The notes under the pieces are model-generated. The model worked only from the letters and a program-made list of their open reading frames with translations, was not told the origin of the DNA and searched no databases. 33,135 bases of DNA from Phycicoccus flavus (GTDB taxonomy: Bacteria; Actinomycetota; Actinomycetes; Actinomycetales; Dermatophilaceae). Position 1 is the first letter of the stretch. The number at the start of each line of letters is the position of its first letter. Location: assembly GCF_004025965.2 (NCBI RefSeq), contig NZ_SAYU02000029.1, forward strand, positions 12,934 to 46,068. The letters run 5' to 3'. This document shows positions 6,196 to 14,566 of the stretch, in pieces. A program made the translations under genes and the position numbers.

Positions 6196-8139
6196 GTGCC
6201 GGGTCGGATCAGGGCCGAGGACGTCCAGACGGTCAAGGAGCGCTCGTCCATCGAGGACGTCGTCCGTGACCACGTGACGCTCCGCCCGGCCGGGGTCGGC
6301 TCGCTCAAGGGCCTCTGTCCCTTCCACGACGAGAAGACCCCGAGCTTCACCGTCCGCCCCGCCGTCGGCAGCTACCACTGCTTCGGCTGCGGCGAGGGCG
6401 GCGACGTCCTGGACTTCGTGCAGAAGGTCGAGCACCTCTCCTTCACCGAGTCCGTCGAGCGGCTCGCCGCCAAGGTCGGCATGGAGCTGCGCTACGACGA
6501 GGGTGGGGGCCCGCGCTCCGGTGGGGTGTCGCTCGGCAAGCGCAGCCGCCTCGTCGAGGCGCACCGGGTCGCCGAGGAGTTCTACACGGCGGCGCTGCTC
6601 GACCGCGCTCGCGGCGACGCCCGCGTCGGCCGGGACTTCCTGCGCGAGCGCGGGTTCGACTCCGCGGCGGTCGAGGTCTTCGGGGTCGGCTACGCGCCCG
6701 CGGACGGCGACGCGCTCACCCGTCACCTGCTCGAGCGCGGCTTCACCGAGGACGAGATGACCACCGGCGGGCTCACCGGCCGCGGCAGCCGCGGTCTGTA
6801 CGACCGCTTCCGCGGGCGTCTGGTCTGGCCGATCCGCGACACCACCGGCGACACCGTCGGCTTCGGCGCCCGGCGCCTGTTCGACGCGGACCGGATCGCG
6901 GCGAAGTACCTCAACACATCCGAGACGCCGATCTACAAGAAGGCGCAGGTCCTCTACGGCCTCGACCTCGCGAAGAAGGCCATCGCCGGCGACCGGCGGG
7001 CGGTGGTCGTCGAGGGGTACACCGACGTCATGGCCGCGCACCTGGCCGGGGTCGAGGGGGCCGTCGCCACGTGCGGCACGGCCTTCGGCGTCGACCACAT
7101 CAAGATCCTCCGGCGCATCATGCGCGACGAGGCCGACCACGCGCCCGCCCGGGTCGTCTTCACCTTCGACGGGGACGCCGCCGGCCAGAAGGCCGCCATG
7201 AAGGCGTTCGGCGAGGACCAGCGCTGGGCCGCGCAGTCCTTCGTCGCCGTCGCCCCCGACGGCATGGACCCCTGCGAGCTGCGGCTGGCCAGGGGCGACG
7301 CCGCCGTCAAGGCGCTCGTCGACGACGCCGCCCCGATGTTCGAGTTCGCGGTCCGCACGACGATCCGCCGCTTCGACCTCGACACCGCCGAGGGCCGGGT
7401 GCAGGCGATGAAGGCGGTGGCCCCGATCATAGGCTCCATCCGCGACACGAGCCTGCGTCCCGAGTACACCCGCACCGTCGCGGGGTGGCTCGGCATGGAG
7501 GTCGAGCAGGTCGCCGAGGCCGTCCGCCGGGCGGGCCGGCTGCCGACGCCGGAGGAGGTCGACGCCCGCCGCGCACCGGCCGGGACCGACGAGGTCCCCG
7601 AACCGGGACCGGGGGAGGGCGGCCCCGCCCTGCCCCCGCCCGACCTTCGCGACCCCGTCGTCGCCGTCGAGCGGCAGCTGCTGCAGGCACTGGTCCAGCT
7701 GCCCGGGCAGTTCCCCGACTCCACCATCGAGTCCCTCGAGCCCGAGGCCCTCACCGCGCCGGCGCACCGGGCCGTGCTCGACGGCATCCGGATCGCCGCG
7801 GCGAACGGCCACCGCAGCAGGTCGACGGCGGCCTGGGTGGCGGCGGTCGGCGAGGCCGCGCCGGCGCCGGCCCGCCCGCTCGTCGCCGAGCTGTCCGTCC
7901 AGGACCTGCCGGTGCGCTTCGACGCCGCGACGGGGCTGCCGCCGCGCCGCTACCTCGACAGCCTCGTCGTCGGCGTCCGCGACGCGCTGCTCGGCCGGCG
8001 CATCGCCGACGCCATGGCCTCGCTGCGCCGGGTCGAGAACGACCCGGTCTCGGACCGCGACTCGGTGCACGAGCACCGGACGACGCTCCAGGCCCTCGAG
8101 CTGGAACGGGTGCGGCTGCGGGCGGGGACGGGCTCGTGA
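6196..8139 (+). CDS. dnaG: DNA primase
   Basis: The protein is 647 aa, normal for actinobacterial DnaG. It makes RNA primers for lagging-strand synthesis at the replication fork and is recruited by the DnaB helicase. The N-terminal CHC2 zinc-binding domain has C41, H44, C62 and C65 (CPFH ... CFGC). The RNA polymerase core has FGARRL and the Toprim residues in VVVEGYTDVMAAH (~residues 270-280) and the acidic FTFDGDAAG (~320-330). The C-terminal region (~480-647) corresponds to the helicase-interacting domain after a Pro/Gly-rich linker. The GTG start at 6196 is set by the GGGAGG ribosome site just upstream and by the conserved N-terminus GRIRAEDVQTVKERSSIEDVV. The stop overlaps the next start by 4 bases. 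Confidence 0.97.
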   Translation: MPGRIRAEDVQTVKERSSIEDVVRDHVTLRPAGVGSLKGLCPFHDEKTPSFTVRPAVGSYHCFGCGEGGDVLDFVQKVEHLSFTESVERLAAKVGMELRYDEGGGPRSGGVSLGKRSRLVEAHRVAEEFYTAALLDRARGDARVGRDFLRERGFDSAAVEVFGVGYAPADGDALTRHLLERGFTEDEMTTGGLTGRGSRGLYDRFRGRLVWPIRDTTGDTVGFGARRLFDADRIAAKYLNTSETPIYKKAQVLYGLDLAKKAIAGDRRAVVVEGYTDVMAAHLAGVEGAVATCGTAFGVDHIKILRRIMRDEADHAPARVVFTFDGDAAGQKAAMKAFGEDQRWAAQSFVAVAPDGMDPCELRLARGDAAVKALVDDAAPMFEFAVRTTIRRFDLDTAEGRVQAMKAVAPIIGSIRDTSLRPEYTRTVAGWLGMEVEQVAEAVRRAGRLPTPEEVDARRAPAGTDEVPEPGPGEGGPALPPPDLRDPVVAVERQLLQALVQLPGQFPDSTIESLEPEALTAPAHRAVLDGIRIAAANGHRSRSTAAWVAAVGEAAPAPARPLVAELSVQDLPVRFDAATGLPPRRYLDSLVVGVRDALLGRRIADAMASLRRVENDPVSDRDSVHEHRTTLQALELERVRLRAGTGS

Positions 8140-8666
8140 GGCTCCGCTGGACCGGGATGCGCCGCCCGCCGGTGCCCGCCGACGTCGTCGCCGCCATCGC
8201 GCCCACCGAGGGTGACCGGCTGCTCGCCTGGGCGGCGAACGACCGCGGCACGACCGTCGTCGCCGGCCGGCACCACGTCCACGTCGTCGCCCCCGGGAGC
8301 GACGCGGCCCTCCAGGTGCGGCTGTCCCGGCCGTGGCACCTCGTCGACGCCGGCACCTGGAGCGCCGAGGGCCGGCTCACCGTCACCTGGGTCGACGGGC
8401 ACCCGCCGCTGCGGGTCGACCTCGCCGAGCCGGGCATGCTCCCGGAGACCGTCCGCGAGCGGGTGCAGGCCTCGGTCGTGCTGGCCGAGACCGTCGACCT
8501 CGGCCCTCGCCGCACCGCCAAGGTCGTCGTCCGCCGCGACCTCGCCACCGGCGCGCTGCTGTCCCAGGCGGTGCTCGGGGCGGGCGTGCGCTCCTCCGAT
8601 CCGGGGGTCGCCGAGCAGGTCCGCGCAGGCCTGGCGCGGGTCCGCGAACAGGTCGGCCTGGACTGA
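8136..8666 (+). CDS. Conserved hypothetical protein translationally coupled to dnaG
   Basis: The protein is 176 aa. The GTG start overlaps the dnaG stop (GTGA, 8136-8139), so the two are almost certainly co-translated. The sequence looks soluble, with no signal peptide or membrane segment. It has a repeating beta pattern (TTVVAGRHHVHVVAPG, VRLSRPWHLVDAGTWSAEGRLTVTW) and a helical C-terminus. Short proteins of this kind are common just after dnaG in actinomycetes but have no assigned function that I know of. A link to replication is inferred from position only. Confidence 0.8.
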   Translation: MRLRWTGMRRPPVPADVVAAIAPTEGDRLLAWAANDRGTTVVAGRHHVHVVAPGSDAALQVRLSRPWHLVDAGTWSAEGRLTVTWVDGHPPLRVDLAEPGMLPETVRERVQASVVLAETVDLGPRRTAKVVVRRDLATGALLSQAVLGAGVRSSDPGVAEQVRAGLARVREQVGLD

Positions 8667-8753
8667 GCGGATCGGGCCGCACCCGATTTCACCCCACCCC
8701 GCCGGGGTTGCTATCGTTTCTTCTCGCTGCCGCGGCGATCCCGTGGTGGCCCT

Positions 8754-8826
8754 TCCCCTGTAGCTCAACTGGCAGAGCATTCGGCTGTTAACCGGAGGGT
8801 TGTTGGTTCGAGTCCAACCGGGGGAG
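8754..8826 (+). tRNA. trnN: tRNA-Asn (GTT)
   Basis: All arms pair. The acceptor TCCCCTG (8754-8760) pairs with CGGGGGA (8819-8825). The D-arm is GCTC/GAGC. The anticodon stem TTCGG/CCGGA encloses loop CTGTTAA with anticodon GTT. The T-arm GTTGG (8802-8806) pairs with CCAAC (8814-8818) around TTCGAGT. G8826 is the discriminator base and is followed by CA, so a full CCA is not encoded. A terminator hairpin follows at once. Confidence 0.97.
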
Positions 8827-8835
8827 CACTTCGAA

Positions 8836-8871
8836 AGGCCCCTGACCTGCGGAAACGCGAGTCGGGGGCCT
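8836..8871 (+). terminator. Terminator of tRNA-Asn
   Basis: AGGCCCCTGAC (8836-8846) pairs with GTCGGGGGCCT (8861-8871), with one G·T pair and a 14-base loop. It lies ten bases past the tRNA and is followed by a short pyrimidine stretch. Confidence 0.75.
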
Positions 8872-9181
8872 CTCACTTCGGGACTTGCATCGCCGATGCG
8901 TCGTTCGCGCACCGTCAGCGTGGCTGGATCAACGTCTGGTCCGGCGCGGTCCTGGCGCTCGTCACCGCTGGCTCGACACGGTCCGCATGAGCCCGAGCCT
9001 GCTCTCGCGTCAACGTCGCGACGTGGCACGACCCGTTCATCGAGCGTTCACGGCTCGGGGCGTGAACAGGTCCACTCCACGCGAGTTCAATGACGGAGGT
9101 GTCGCTCCCGGGTCATGGGGGCCGCCGCTGCGTGACGCGCCGGGCGCCGCAGCCTCCGAACGACCGGACCGAGGAGGTCCC
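8872..9181. other. Non-coding interval between tRNA-Asn and the PHP gene
   Basis: About 310 bases. ORFs here have no family resemblance and poor codon structure. The right end carries AGGAGGT (about 9172-9178), the ribosome site of the following gene. No other clear element is seen. Confidence 0.5.
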
Positions 9182-10942
9182 GTGTCCCACGGCCACTCCC
9201 ACCCCCACTCGCACGGCGACGCGCGCCCACACGCGCACGGCGAGCACGACCACGAGCACGCCCCGGCCGAGCCGCTGAGCGACGAGCAGCGCGCCGTCCT
9301 CGACCTCGGGGTCGCCGACTCCGACCTGCCGCCCGCCGGCCTGGCCCGCCGCAACATCCTGCGGACCGCCGGGATCCTCGGCGCGAGCGCGGCTGGTGCC
9401 TCCGTCTTCGGGGTCGGCCAGGCGGCGGCCGCGGACGGCGCCGAACGCTCCCGGCGGGCCCCGCGGAACGGCTACCTCTGGCTGGCCGGTGACCACCACA
9501 TCCACACCCAGTACAGCTCCGACGCGATGTACCGCGTCGTCGACCAGGTGCAGCACGCGCACGCCTACGGCCTGGACTGGATGGTCATCACCGACCACGG
9601 CAGCGTCGCGCACGCCAAGCTCGGCGTCGAGAAGGTCAACCCGGACATCCGCGCCGCCCGCGAGGCGTTCGACAACGAGATGCTCGTGTTCCAGGGGCTG
9701 GAGTGGAACATCCCGGCCGCGGAGCACGGCACCGTGTTCGTCCACCCCGGGGCCAACGAGGTCGCGGTGCTCAGGGAGTTCGAGAACTCCTTCGACGGGT
9801 CGGTGAACGGCACGGGGTCGTCGTCGCCCGCCAACGAGCAGCAGGCCCTGCTCGGCCTGGACTTCCTCGCGACGAGCATCACGTCCGGCCGCATCGCGGA
9901 CGCCGCCTTCTTCGCGAACCACCCCGCCCGCAAGGGCATCGACAGCCCGCACGAGATCCGGGGCTGGCGCGACCGGCAGCCGCGGATCGCGCTCGGCATG
10001 GAGGGCGCGCCCGGCCACCAGGCCGCGGGCATCCCGAAGCCGTACGGCCCGGGCTCGGGGCGCGGCTACTACGACAACTCCCCGTCCGCGGCGTCGTTCC
10101 CGGGCTATCCGCTGGCCAGCTACATCACCTACGGCGGGTTCGACTGGATGACCTCGACCGTCGGTGGCCTGTGGGACAGCCTGCTGTCCGAGGGCAAGAC
10201 CTGGTGGATCACCGCCAACTCCGACTCCCACACGATCTACCTCGACGACGCCGTCCGACCCCCGGGCGCCGACACCTCGGCCTACTTCGCCGAGAACGGC
10301 CGGTACGGGGACCCGGTGCACGGGTCGGCGGGCGGGAACGTGAACAACGGCGACTTCTGGCCGGGCTTCTACAGCCGCACGCACGTCGGCGCCCGGAAAG
10401 CGACCTACGCCGCGGTGCTGGAGGGTCTGCGCGCAGGACGGATGTGGGTGGACCACGGGCGGCTGCTCGCCGGCCTCGAGGTCCGGGTCCGCGAGCGGGG
10501 GACGCGCGACCCCGGGCACCCGCTGGGGTCGGTGGTTCCCGTGGGCAAGGGCAAACGCCTCGAGCTCGTCGTCGCCATCACCAAGCAGACGCTGCCGAAC
10601 TGGGCGCAGGTCGTGCCGCACCTGGCGAAGGTCGATGTCATCCGGGGAGCCGTCACCGGTCCGGCGTCGGACCGCGACACCTTCAGCGCACCGGGCACGC
10701 GGGTGGTCAAGTCCTGGGACGTCTCGTCCTCGCCGACCGCGGTGACGCTCACCCATGACCTGGGCGCGGTCGACGACGGCTTCTACGTCCGGCTGCGCGG
10801 CAGCGACGGCCGGCGGCTCGCCCCGGGTCTGGGCGGCGCGTCCGTCGACCCCGCCGGACCCGCAGCCGACGTCATCGGCGACGCCGACCCGTGGAACGAC
10901 CTGTGGTTCTACACCAACCCGATCTGGGTGCTGCCAAGGTGA
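9182..10942 (+). CDS. Tat-exported PHP-family metallohydrolase with His-rich leader
   Basis: The protein is 586 aa. Residues 1-26 hold ten histidines in HGHSHPHSHG- and EHDHEH-type runs, before a Tat-like signal with R56-R57 (LARRNILRTAGILGASAAG). The mature enzyme is a PHP (polymerase and histidinol phosphatase) fold: D104-H-H-I-H108, VITDHGS with D138-H139, GLEWN with E174, and NSDSH with D348/H350. All of these are typical ligands of a di- or trinuclear metal site for phosphoester hydrolysis. A long insert and a C-terminal beta-rich domain (~430-586) follow. The substrate is unknown. The GTG start at 9182 is set by AGGAGGT just upstream and keeps the His tail; a later start would lose it. 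A hypothetical gene follows after 7 bases. Confidence 0.87.
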   Translation: MSHGHSHPHSHGDARPHAHGEHDHEHAPAEPLSDEQRAVLDLGVADSDLPPAGLARRNILRTAGILGASAAGASVFGVGQAAAADGAERSRRAPRNGYLWLAGDHHIHTQYSSDAMYRVVDQVQHAHAYGLDWMVITDHGSVAHAKLGVEKVNPDIRAAREAFDNEMLVFQGLEWNIPAAEHGTVFVHPGANEVAVLREFENSFDGSVNGTGSSSPANEQQALLGLDFLATSITSGRIADAAFFANHPARKGIDSPHEIRGWRDRQPRIALGMEGAPGHQAAGIPKPYGPGSGRGYYDNSPSAASFPGYPLASYITYGGFDWMTSTVGGLWDSLLSEGKTWWITANSDSHTIYLDDAVRPPGADTSAYFAENGRYGDPVHGSAGGNVNNGDFWPGFYSRTHVGARKATYAAVLEGLRAGRMWVDHGRLLAGLEVRVRERGTRDPGHPLGSVVPVGKGKRLELVVAITKQTLPNWAQVVPHLAKVDVIRGAVTGPASDRDTFSAPGTRVVKSWDVSSSPTAVTLTHDLGAVDDGFYVRLRGSDGRRLAPGLGGASVDPAGPAADVIGDADPWNDLWFYTNPIWVLPR

Positions 10943-10949
10943 CTCGCGG

Positions 10950-11423
10950 GTGAGGACGACAACGCTGCGCGGCGGCTGGGCCGACACCCGGGCGGCCGAA
11001 CACGCCCTGGCCCGGTCCGAGGCCGGACACGACGACGGGGTCTCACTGCTGGGGGACCCCGCCGTCGGGGCGTACACCGTCTTCGTCCCTGGTGACGACG
11101 ACTCCCCGCCGCAGGTCGCCGTCGTCGTGGCGGCCTCGCCCAAGGACGCTCCCGCCGGCGCCCGGGCCTTCCGGTTCCCCGGTCACGAGACTCTGGTCGG
11201 CGCGATGACCGTCGGCGAGCTCCTCGAGCGCAGCAGTATCGGTCGCGTCCTCGACCTCACCGGTGCTCCGGTCGACCCCCGGACGTCCGTCGACACCCAG
11301 GACTTCGTCCGCCCGACCGTTCAGGACGGCGTCCTCACCCTCGTGGTCCGCCCCGGTGTGCACGGAGTCCTCCCGTTCGAGCAACCTCACCCGACTCCGT
11401 GTTGCGCTGACCACGACGGCTGA
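10950..11423 (+). CDS. Hypothetical protein downstream of the PHP-family gene
   Basis: The protein is 157 aa. The GTG start at 10950 lies 7 bases past the PHP stop, with AAGGTGA (10936-10942) spanning that stop as a ribosome site, so the pair is probably an operon. There is no signal peptide or membrane segment. The core TVFVPGDDDSPPQVAVVVAAS and TLVGAMTVGELLERSSIGRVLDLTG suggest an alpha/beta or beta-rich fold. I do not recognise a family. The end is Cys/His-bearing (TPCCADHDG), which might bind a metal, but this is speculative. Confidence 0.6.
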   Translation: MRTTTLRGGWADTRAAEHALARSEAGHDDGVSLLGDPAVGAYTVFVPGDDDSPPQVAVVVAASPKDAPAGARAFRFPGHETLVGAMTVGELLERSSIGRVLDLTGAPVDPRTSVDTQDFVRPTVQDGVLTLVVRPGVHGVLPFEQPHPTPCCADHDG

Positions 11424-11506
11424 CACGCCACCGGGACAGGCTGACGGGCACGAGAGACGCCGTGGACGGTTGCACGCCGTGTCCGGCCCCCCGGCGGGCG
11501 TCAGGG

Positions 11507-11734
11507 TCAGGCGCCGGGCCGGACCTCGGTCGGGGTGGGCCTGTCGGCGAAGGAGAGCCGGTCTCGAGCCGCGAGTTCGACGGTACGAGCCGAGACCGCA
11601 CGGTTCGAGGTGGTGTACGTGCGGACGGCGAGCCGCACCGCTGCCTCGACGACGGCCGGGTCGAGGTCGGGGAAGCGACGCTCCAGGCGCTGACGGACGA
11701 CATCGATCGTGCCCGGGTGGAAGGCGTCGGTCAT
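11507..11734 (-). CDS. Small three-helix-bundle protein
   Basis: The protein is 75 aa from ATG 11734; an upstream GTG at 11782 would add 16 residues. The core FHPGTIDVVRQRLERRFPDL and VVEAAVRLAVRTY ... VSARTVELAARDRL matches the small actinobacterial proteins described as three-helix-bundle dimerisation domains (helix, PDLDPAVVEAAV helix, ERAAR-type helix). These are cytosolic and of unknown role. CATTCT lies 6 bases before the chosen start. The gene is isolated and antisense to weakly coding plus-strand sequence. Confidence 0.65.
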   Translation of the reverse strand: MTDAFHPGTIDVVRQRLERRFPDLDPAVVEAAVRLAVRTYTTSNRAVSARTVELAARDRLSFADRPTPTEVRPGA

Positions 11735-12090
11735 CCCATGAGAATGACGCCGACCGATGCTCGTCGGCAACTCGGGGTCCACCTCTCGTTCGTCGAACGG
11801 GCGCCCGACAGACCCCTGGCAACTCGTTCTCGCCTCGTCGAGCGTGTCTCCCGAGAACGTCTTGCGGTGTCGAGGGCCATGCTCGGCCGACGGGGCTTAC
11901 CGGACGGTGACAGAAGCAGCCGCCCCGTGTAAGGCGTACCTGGTGTCGTCCCAGGACGCTGCCGGTGTCATCTCGACCGACGCCGCGACCAACGGTTTCG
12001 GCGCGCTGCCGCTGAATCGCGCCTACGAGGAGTTCACCTGCAGAGGGCACCGGTTCGCCCGCTGACCTCCCGTTCACGCATCGCAGGACG
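11735..12090. other. Mostly non-coding stretch with a possible coding remnant
   Basis: No full gene is recognised. On the plus strand, 11931-12065 reads with strong G/C third positions (CKAYLVSSQDAAGVI ... LNRAYEEFTCRGHRFAR) up to a stop at 12063-12065. Upstream of 11930 the codon pattern fades. It may be the 3' end of a decayed gene; I could not place it in a family. Confidence 0.3.
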
Positions 12091-12127
12091 CCGGCCCCGC
12101 CATCACGGCCACCGTCCTCGGGGCCGG
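12091..12127 (-). terminator. Hairpin downstream of the tandem sensor-domain gene
   Basis: CCGGCCCCG (12091-12099) pairs with CGGGGCCGG (12119-12127) around a 19-base loop. It lies 15 bases past the stop of the minus-strand gene ending at 12142. Confidence 0.55.
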
Positions 12128-12141
12128 TACCGCGCGGAGTG

Positions 12142-13560
12142 TCAGGCGCCGTCCTGCGCCACCCGGATCTCGGCCACGAGCGGGGCGACGGCCTCGCGGG
12201 ACTCGACGACGGTCGCGGAGTCGGCCGAGATCGCCCCTCCCCAGGCCTCACCCGCCGCGGAGTCGACGAGCAGGGCGTTACCGACGAGGACGAGCCGGTG
12301 GATGTCGCTGGCCATGATGGTGTCCCCGGGACCGTAGCTCTGCGCCCAGACGAAGGTGTCCTCGCCTTCGGTGTCCCCGAACACCTCGAGGCGGCTCCCG
12401 TCCGCGGAGTCGGCGCAGCGCCGGACGGTCCGGGCGGTCCAGTCGAGCGCGGCGCGAGCCTCGGTGGTGGTCGCGAACACGGCGAGGGTGCGGTTGCGCA
12501 TGTCCTCGGGGTTGGCCGCCGTGGCGTGGGCAACACGCGCGGCGAGCGAGCCCGTGAGGATCGGACGGCCGCAGACGTCGACCGCGGGACCCGGCCCGGC
12601 CTCCACCCGCACCTCGTCGCCGGCCTCGTCCCGATCGGGGTAGCCGCGGGTCAGCGCGATCCCCGTGGGGTCGAGCAGCGTCGTCGGCCCCGGGGTCGAC
12701 GACGGCCGCGAGGTCGGCGTCGGCGTCCCGGTGCCGGACGGGGACCGGGTGCTCGTCGGTCCGGGGTCGGCGGGCGGATCCACTGCCGGGATCCCGAGCG
12801 CCTCGCGGACGGCGTCCAGGACCGGCCGGACCTGCTCGCGCGACGGACCGAGGTCGCCGTCGTCCACCCAGCCGCCGACCAGCTCGCCGGCCGTCGAGTC
12901 GACGAGCAGGGTCTCGCCGAGCCGGACCACCCGGTGGTTGCTGCCGGACATCACCCGGAAGTCCGCACCCTCGCCGATGCCGTAGTTCACCGACCACAGG
13001 ACGGTGTCCTCGCCCTCGGCGGCCCCGAGCGCGACAAAACGGCCCGGGCCGTCGTGCACGCGGGCGCACCGCTGCACCGCCCCGACCGTCCAGGTCAGGG
13101 CCCGCGCGGCCTCCTCTCCGGTGTCGAAGACCATGAGGGTGCGGCCGCGCTGGTCCTCCGGGTTCGCCGACTCCACGTGGGCGACCCGGGACGCGAGGGA
13201 GCCGGTGAGGACGTCCTCGCCGCACAGGTCGACCGCCGGGCCCGGGCCCGCCGAGACCCGGACCGGGTCGCCGGCCTCGTCGACGTCCGGGTAGCCGTGC
13301 TCGAGCGGGATGAGCGTGGGATCGAGCAGGGGCGAGCTCGGCGAGCCGGACGTCCTGCCGACGGCGGCGTCGGCCGCGGAGGCCCCGCTGCCGATGGGCG
13401 AGCCGCCGAGGACGAGCCCGACGCCGACCGCCGCGACGACGCCGGCCGTGGCGAACCCGGCGCCGAGGGCTCGCGACCCCGGGCGGCTCCGGGATCCGCC
13501 GGACGGGTGGGGGCCGTGCGGGTCGTGGTCGGTCCATGGCTGGTCGTGGTCGTGCGACAT
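12142..13560 (-). CDS. Membrane-anchored protein with two tandem sensor-like domains
   Basis: The protein is 472 aa. A His/Asp-rich cytosolic tail (MSHDHDQPWTDHDPHGPHP) and a basic stretch precede one membrane helix (~31-52). Two copies of a ~175-residue domain follow outside the cell (~78-250 and ~288-470), joined by a Thr/Pro/Ser linker. Each copy has GYPDxDEAGD, AVD(L/V)CG, LTGSLA(S/A)RVAH, ANPED and a second Cys near RRCA/QRCA, probably forming a disulfide. The pattern is reminiscent of PknH-type extracellular sensor domains, but that assignment is tentative. The second copy is very close to the single domain in the neighbouring 310-aa protein (both contain GPGDTIMASDIHR). A GGGAGGA ribosome site lies 7 bases before the ATG. 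An ECF-type promoter at 13598-13623 matches the one in front of the sigma gene, so this is a likely regulon member. Confidence 0.8.
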   Translation of the reverse strand: MSHDHDQPWTDHDPHGPHPSGGSRSRPGSRALGAGFATAGVVAAVGVGLVLGGSPIGSGASAADAAVGRTSGSPSSPLLDPTLIPLEHGYPDVDEAGDPVRVSAGPGPAVDLCGEDVLTGSLASRVAHVESANPEDQRGRTLMVFDTGEEAARALTWTVGAVQRCARVHDGPGRFVALGAAEGEDTVLWSVNYGIGEGADFRVMSGSNHRVVRLGETLLVDSTAGELVGGWVDDGDLGPSREQVRPVLDAVREALGIPAVDPPADPGPTSTRSPSGTGTPTPTSRPSSTPGPTTLLDPTGIALTRGYPDRDEAGDEVRVEAGPGPAVDVCGRPILTGSLAARVAHATAANPEDMRNRTLAVFATTTEARAALDWTARTVRRCADSADGSRLEVFGDTEGEDTFVWAQSYGPGDTIMASDIHRLVLVGNALLVDSAAGEAWGGAISADSATVVESREAVAPLVAEIRVAQDGA

Positions 13561-13597
13561 GACGGGTCCTCCCGGTCCGAGGTGCTCTCACCTCGGG

Positions 13598-13623
13598 TAC
13601 GCCTGGGCATCGGCCCCGGTTGC
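13598..13623 (-). promoter_or_regulatory. ECF-type promoter of the tandem sensor-domain gene
   Basis: Read on the minus strand: ATGCAACC (core GCAACC, 13618-13623), a 16-base spacer, then CGTA (13598-13601). It is the same -35, spacer length and -10 as in front of the sigma gene at 15086-15111. The ATG is 37 bases downstream of the -10. Confidence 0.7.
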
Positions 13624-13633
13624 ATCCGATCGC

Positions 13634-14566
13634 TCAGCCGCCGGCCAGGGCCTGCCGGATCGCCGCCACGACCGGGGCCACCGCCTCGCGGGACTGCACC
13701 ACGTTACCGGCGTCAGCGGAGTCCGCGCCGCCCCAGGCCTCCCCCCCGACCGAGTCCACGAGCAGGGTGTTTCCGCTGAGGACCACGCGGTGGATGTCGC
13801 TGGCCATGATCGTGTCTCCCGGGCCGAAGTTCTGCGCCCAGACCAGGGTCCCGGCGCCTTCGGCGTCGCCGAAGGACTCGAGGCGGGACCCGGCCGGGCT
13901 CGCCGCACAGGCGTCGACCTGGCCGGCCGTCCACTCCAGGGCGGCGCGCGCCTCGTCAGCGGTGCGGAAGACCATGAGCGTCCGGAAGCGGAGGTCCTCC
14001 GGGTTCGCCGAGGTCGCGTGGGCGACCCGGGCGGCCAGCGACCCGGTGAGCACCGGGCTGCCGCAGAGGTCCACCGCGCGCCCGGGGCCGGACTCCACGA
14101 CGACGGGGTCACCCGCCTCGTCCCGGTCCGGGTACCCGGCCGTGAGCGGAATGGCGGCCGGGTCGATGAGGCGCACCTCGTCCGGACCGGACGACGTGGT
14201 CCCGGTCGGCGTCGCCGCGGCCGACGGCGTGCCGCTGGGGTCCGGGGTGGCAGTGGCCGACTCCGTCGGGGTCGGCGTCGGGGTGGGCGTCGGGGTCGGC
14301 GTCGGGCTGTCGGTCCGGGTCGGCCCGGCGGGCAGGGGTCTCGGCGCCGGGTCCTGCCCGAGTCCTCCTGAGACGAGGAGCCCCCCGACCACGACGACGG
14401 CCGCGGTCGTCCCCGCGGCGGCCCCGAACAGCGCGTTCCGTCGCCGCCGACGACGGTCACCGAGACCGCGGACCTCGGCTGGGTCGAGGACCGGGTGGCG
14501 GGCGTCCGCCGTGTCACGCATCGACGCGAAGGCGTTCTCCAGCGGGTCGCCGGGGTGCTCAGGCAT
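13634..14566 (-). CDS. Single-pass membrane protein with one sensor-like domain; candidate anti-sigma partner
   Basis: The protein is 310 aa. The cytosolic N-terminus (~1-43) is short, ends in an Arg run (GLGDRRRRRRN) and resembles the proteins that commonly follow SigE-family sigma genes. A membrane helix (~44-66) leads to a Pro/Thr linker with seven consecutive PT pairs and then a sensor domain (~133-308) with GYPDRDEAGD, AVDLCG, GSLAARVAHAT, a second Cys in VDACA, and GPGDTIMASDIHR. The ATG at 14566 overlaps the sigma-factor stop by 8 bases, so the two are translationally coupled. Position, topology and coupling suggest it senses an extracellular signal and controls the sigma factor. There is no zinc-type anti-sigma HxxxCxxC motif, so the mode of inhibition, if any, is unknown. 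Confidence 0.8.
   Translation of the reverse strand: MPEHPGDPLENAFASMRDTADARHPVLDPAEVRGLGDRRRRRRNALFGAAAGTTAAVVVVGGLLVSGGLGQDPAPRPLPAGPTRTDSPTPTPTPTPTPTPTESATATPDPSGTPSAAATPTGTTSSGPDEVRLIDPAAIPLTAGYPDRDEAGDPVVVESGPGRAVDLCGSPVLTGSLAARVAHATSANPEDLRFRTLMVFRTADEARAALEWTAGQVDACAASPAGSRLESFGDAEGAGTLVWAQNFGPGDTIMASDIHRVVLSGNTLLVDSVGGEAWGGADSADAGNVVQSREAVAPVVAAIRQALAGG
14262..14311. repeat. GTCGGGGTCGGC-type simple repeat encoding a Pro-Thr linker
   Basis: Six-base units of GTCGGN recur across this stretch, with 12-base higher-order copies, and encode the PT repeats between the membrane helix and sensor domain of the 310-aa protein. The unit is a multiple of three, so gain or loss changes linker length without breaking the frame. 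Confidence 0.7.

Noticed and set aside
7950-9029. Minus-strand ORF containing PGWTRTNNPPVNSRML
   Set aside because: That peptide is the antisense of tRNA-Asn, a familiar false ORF.
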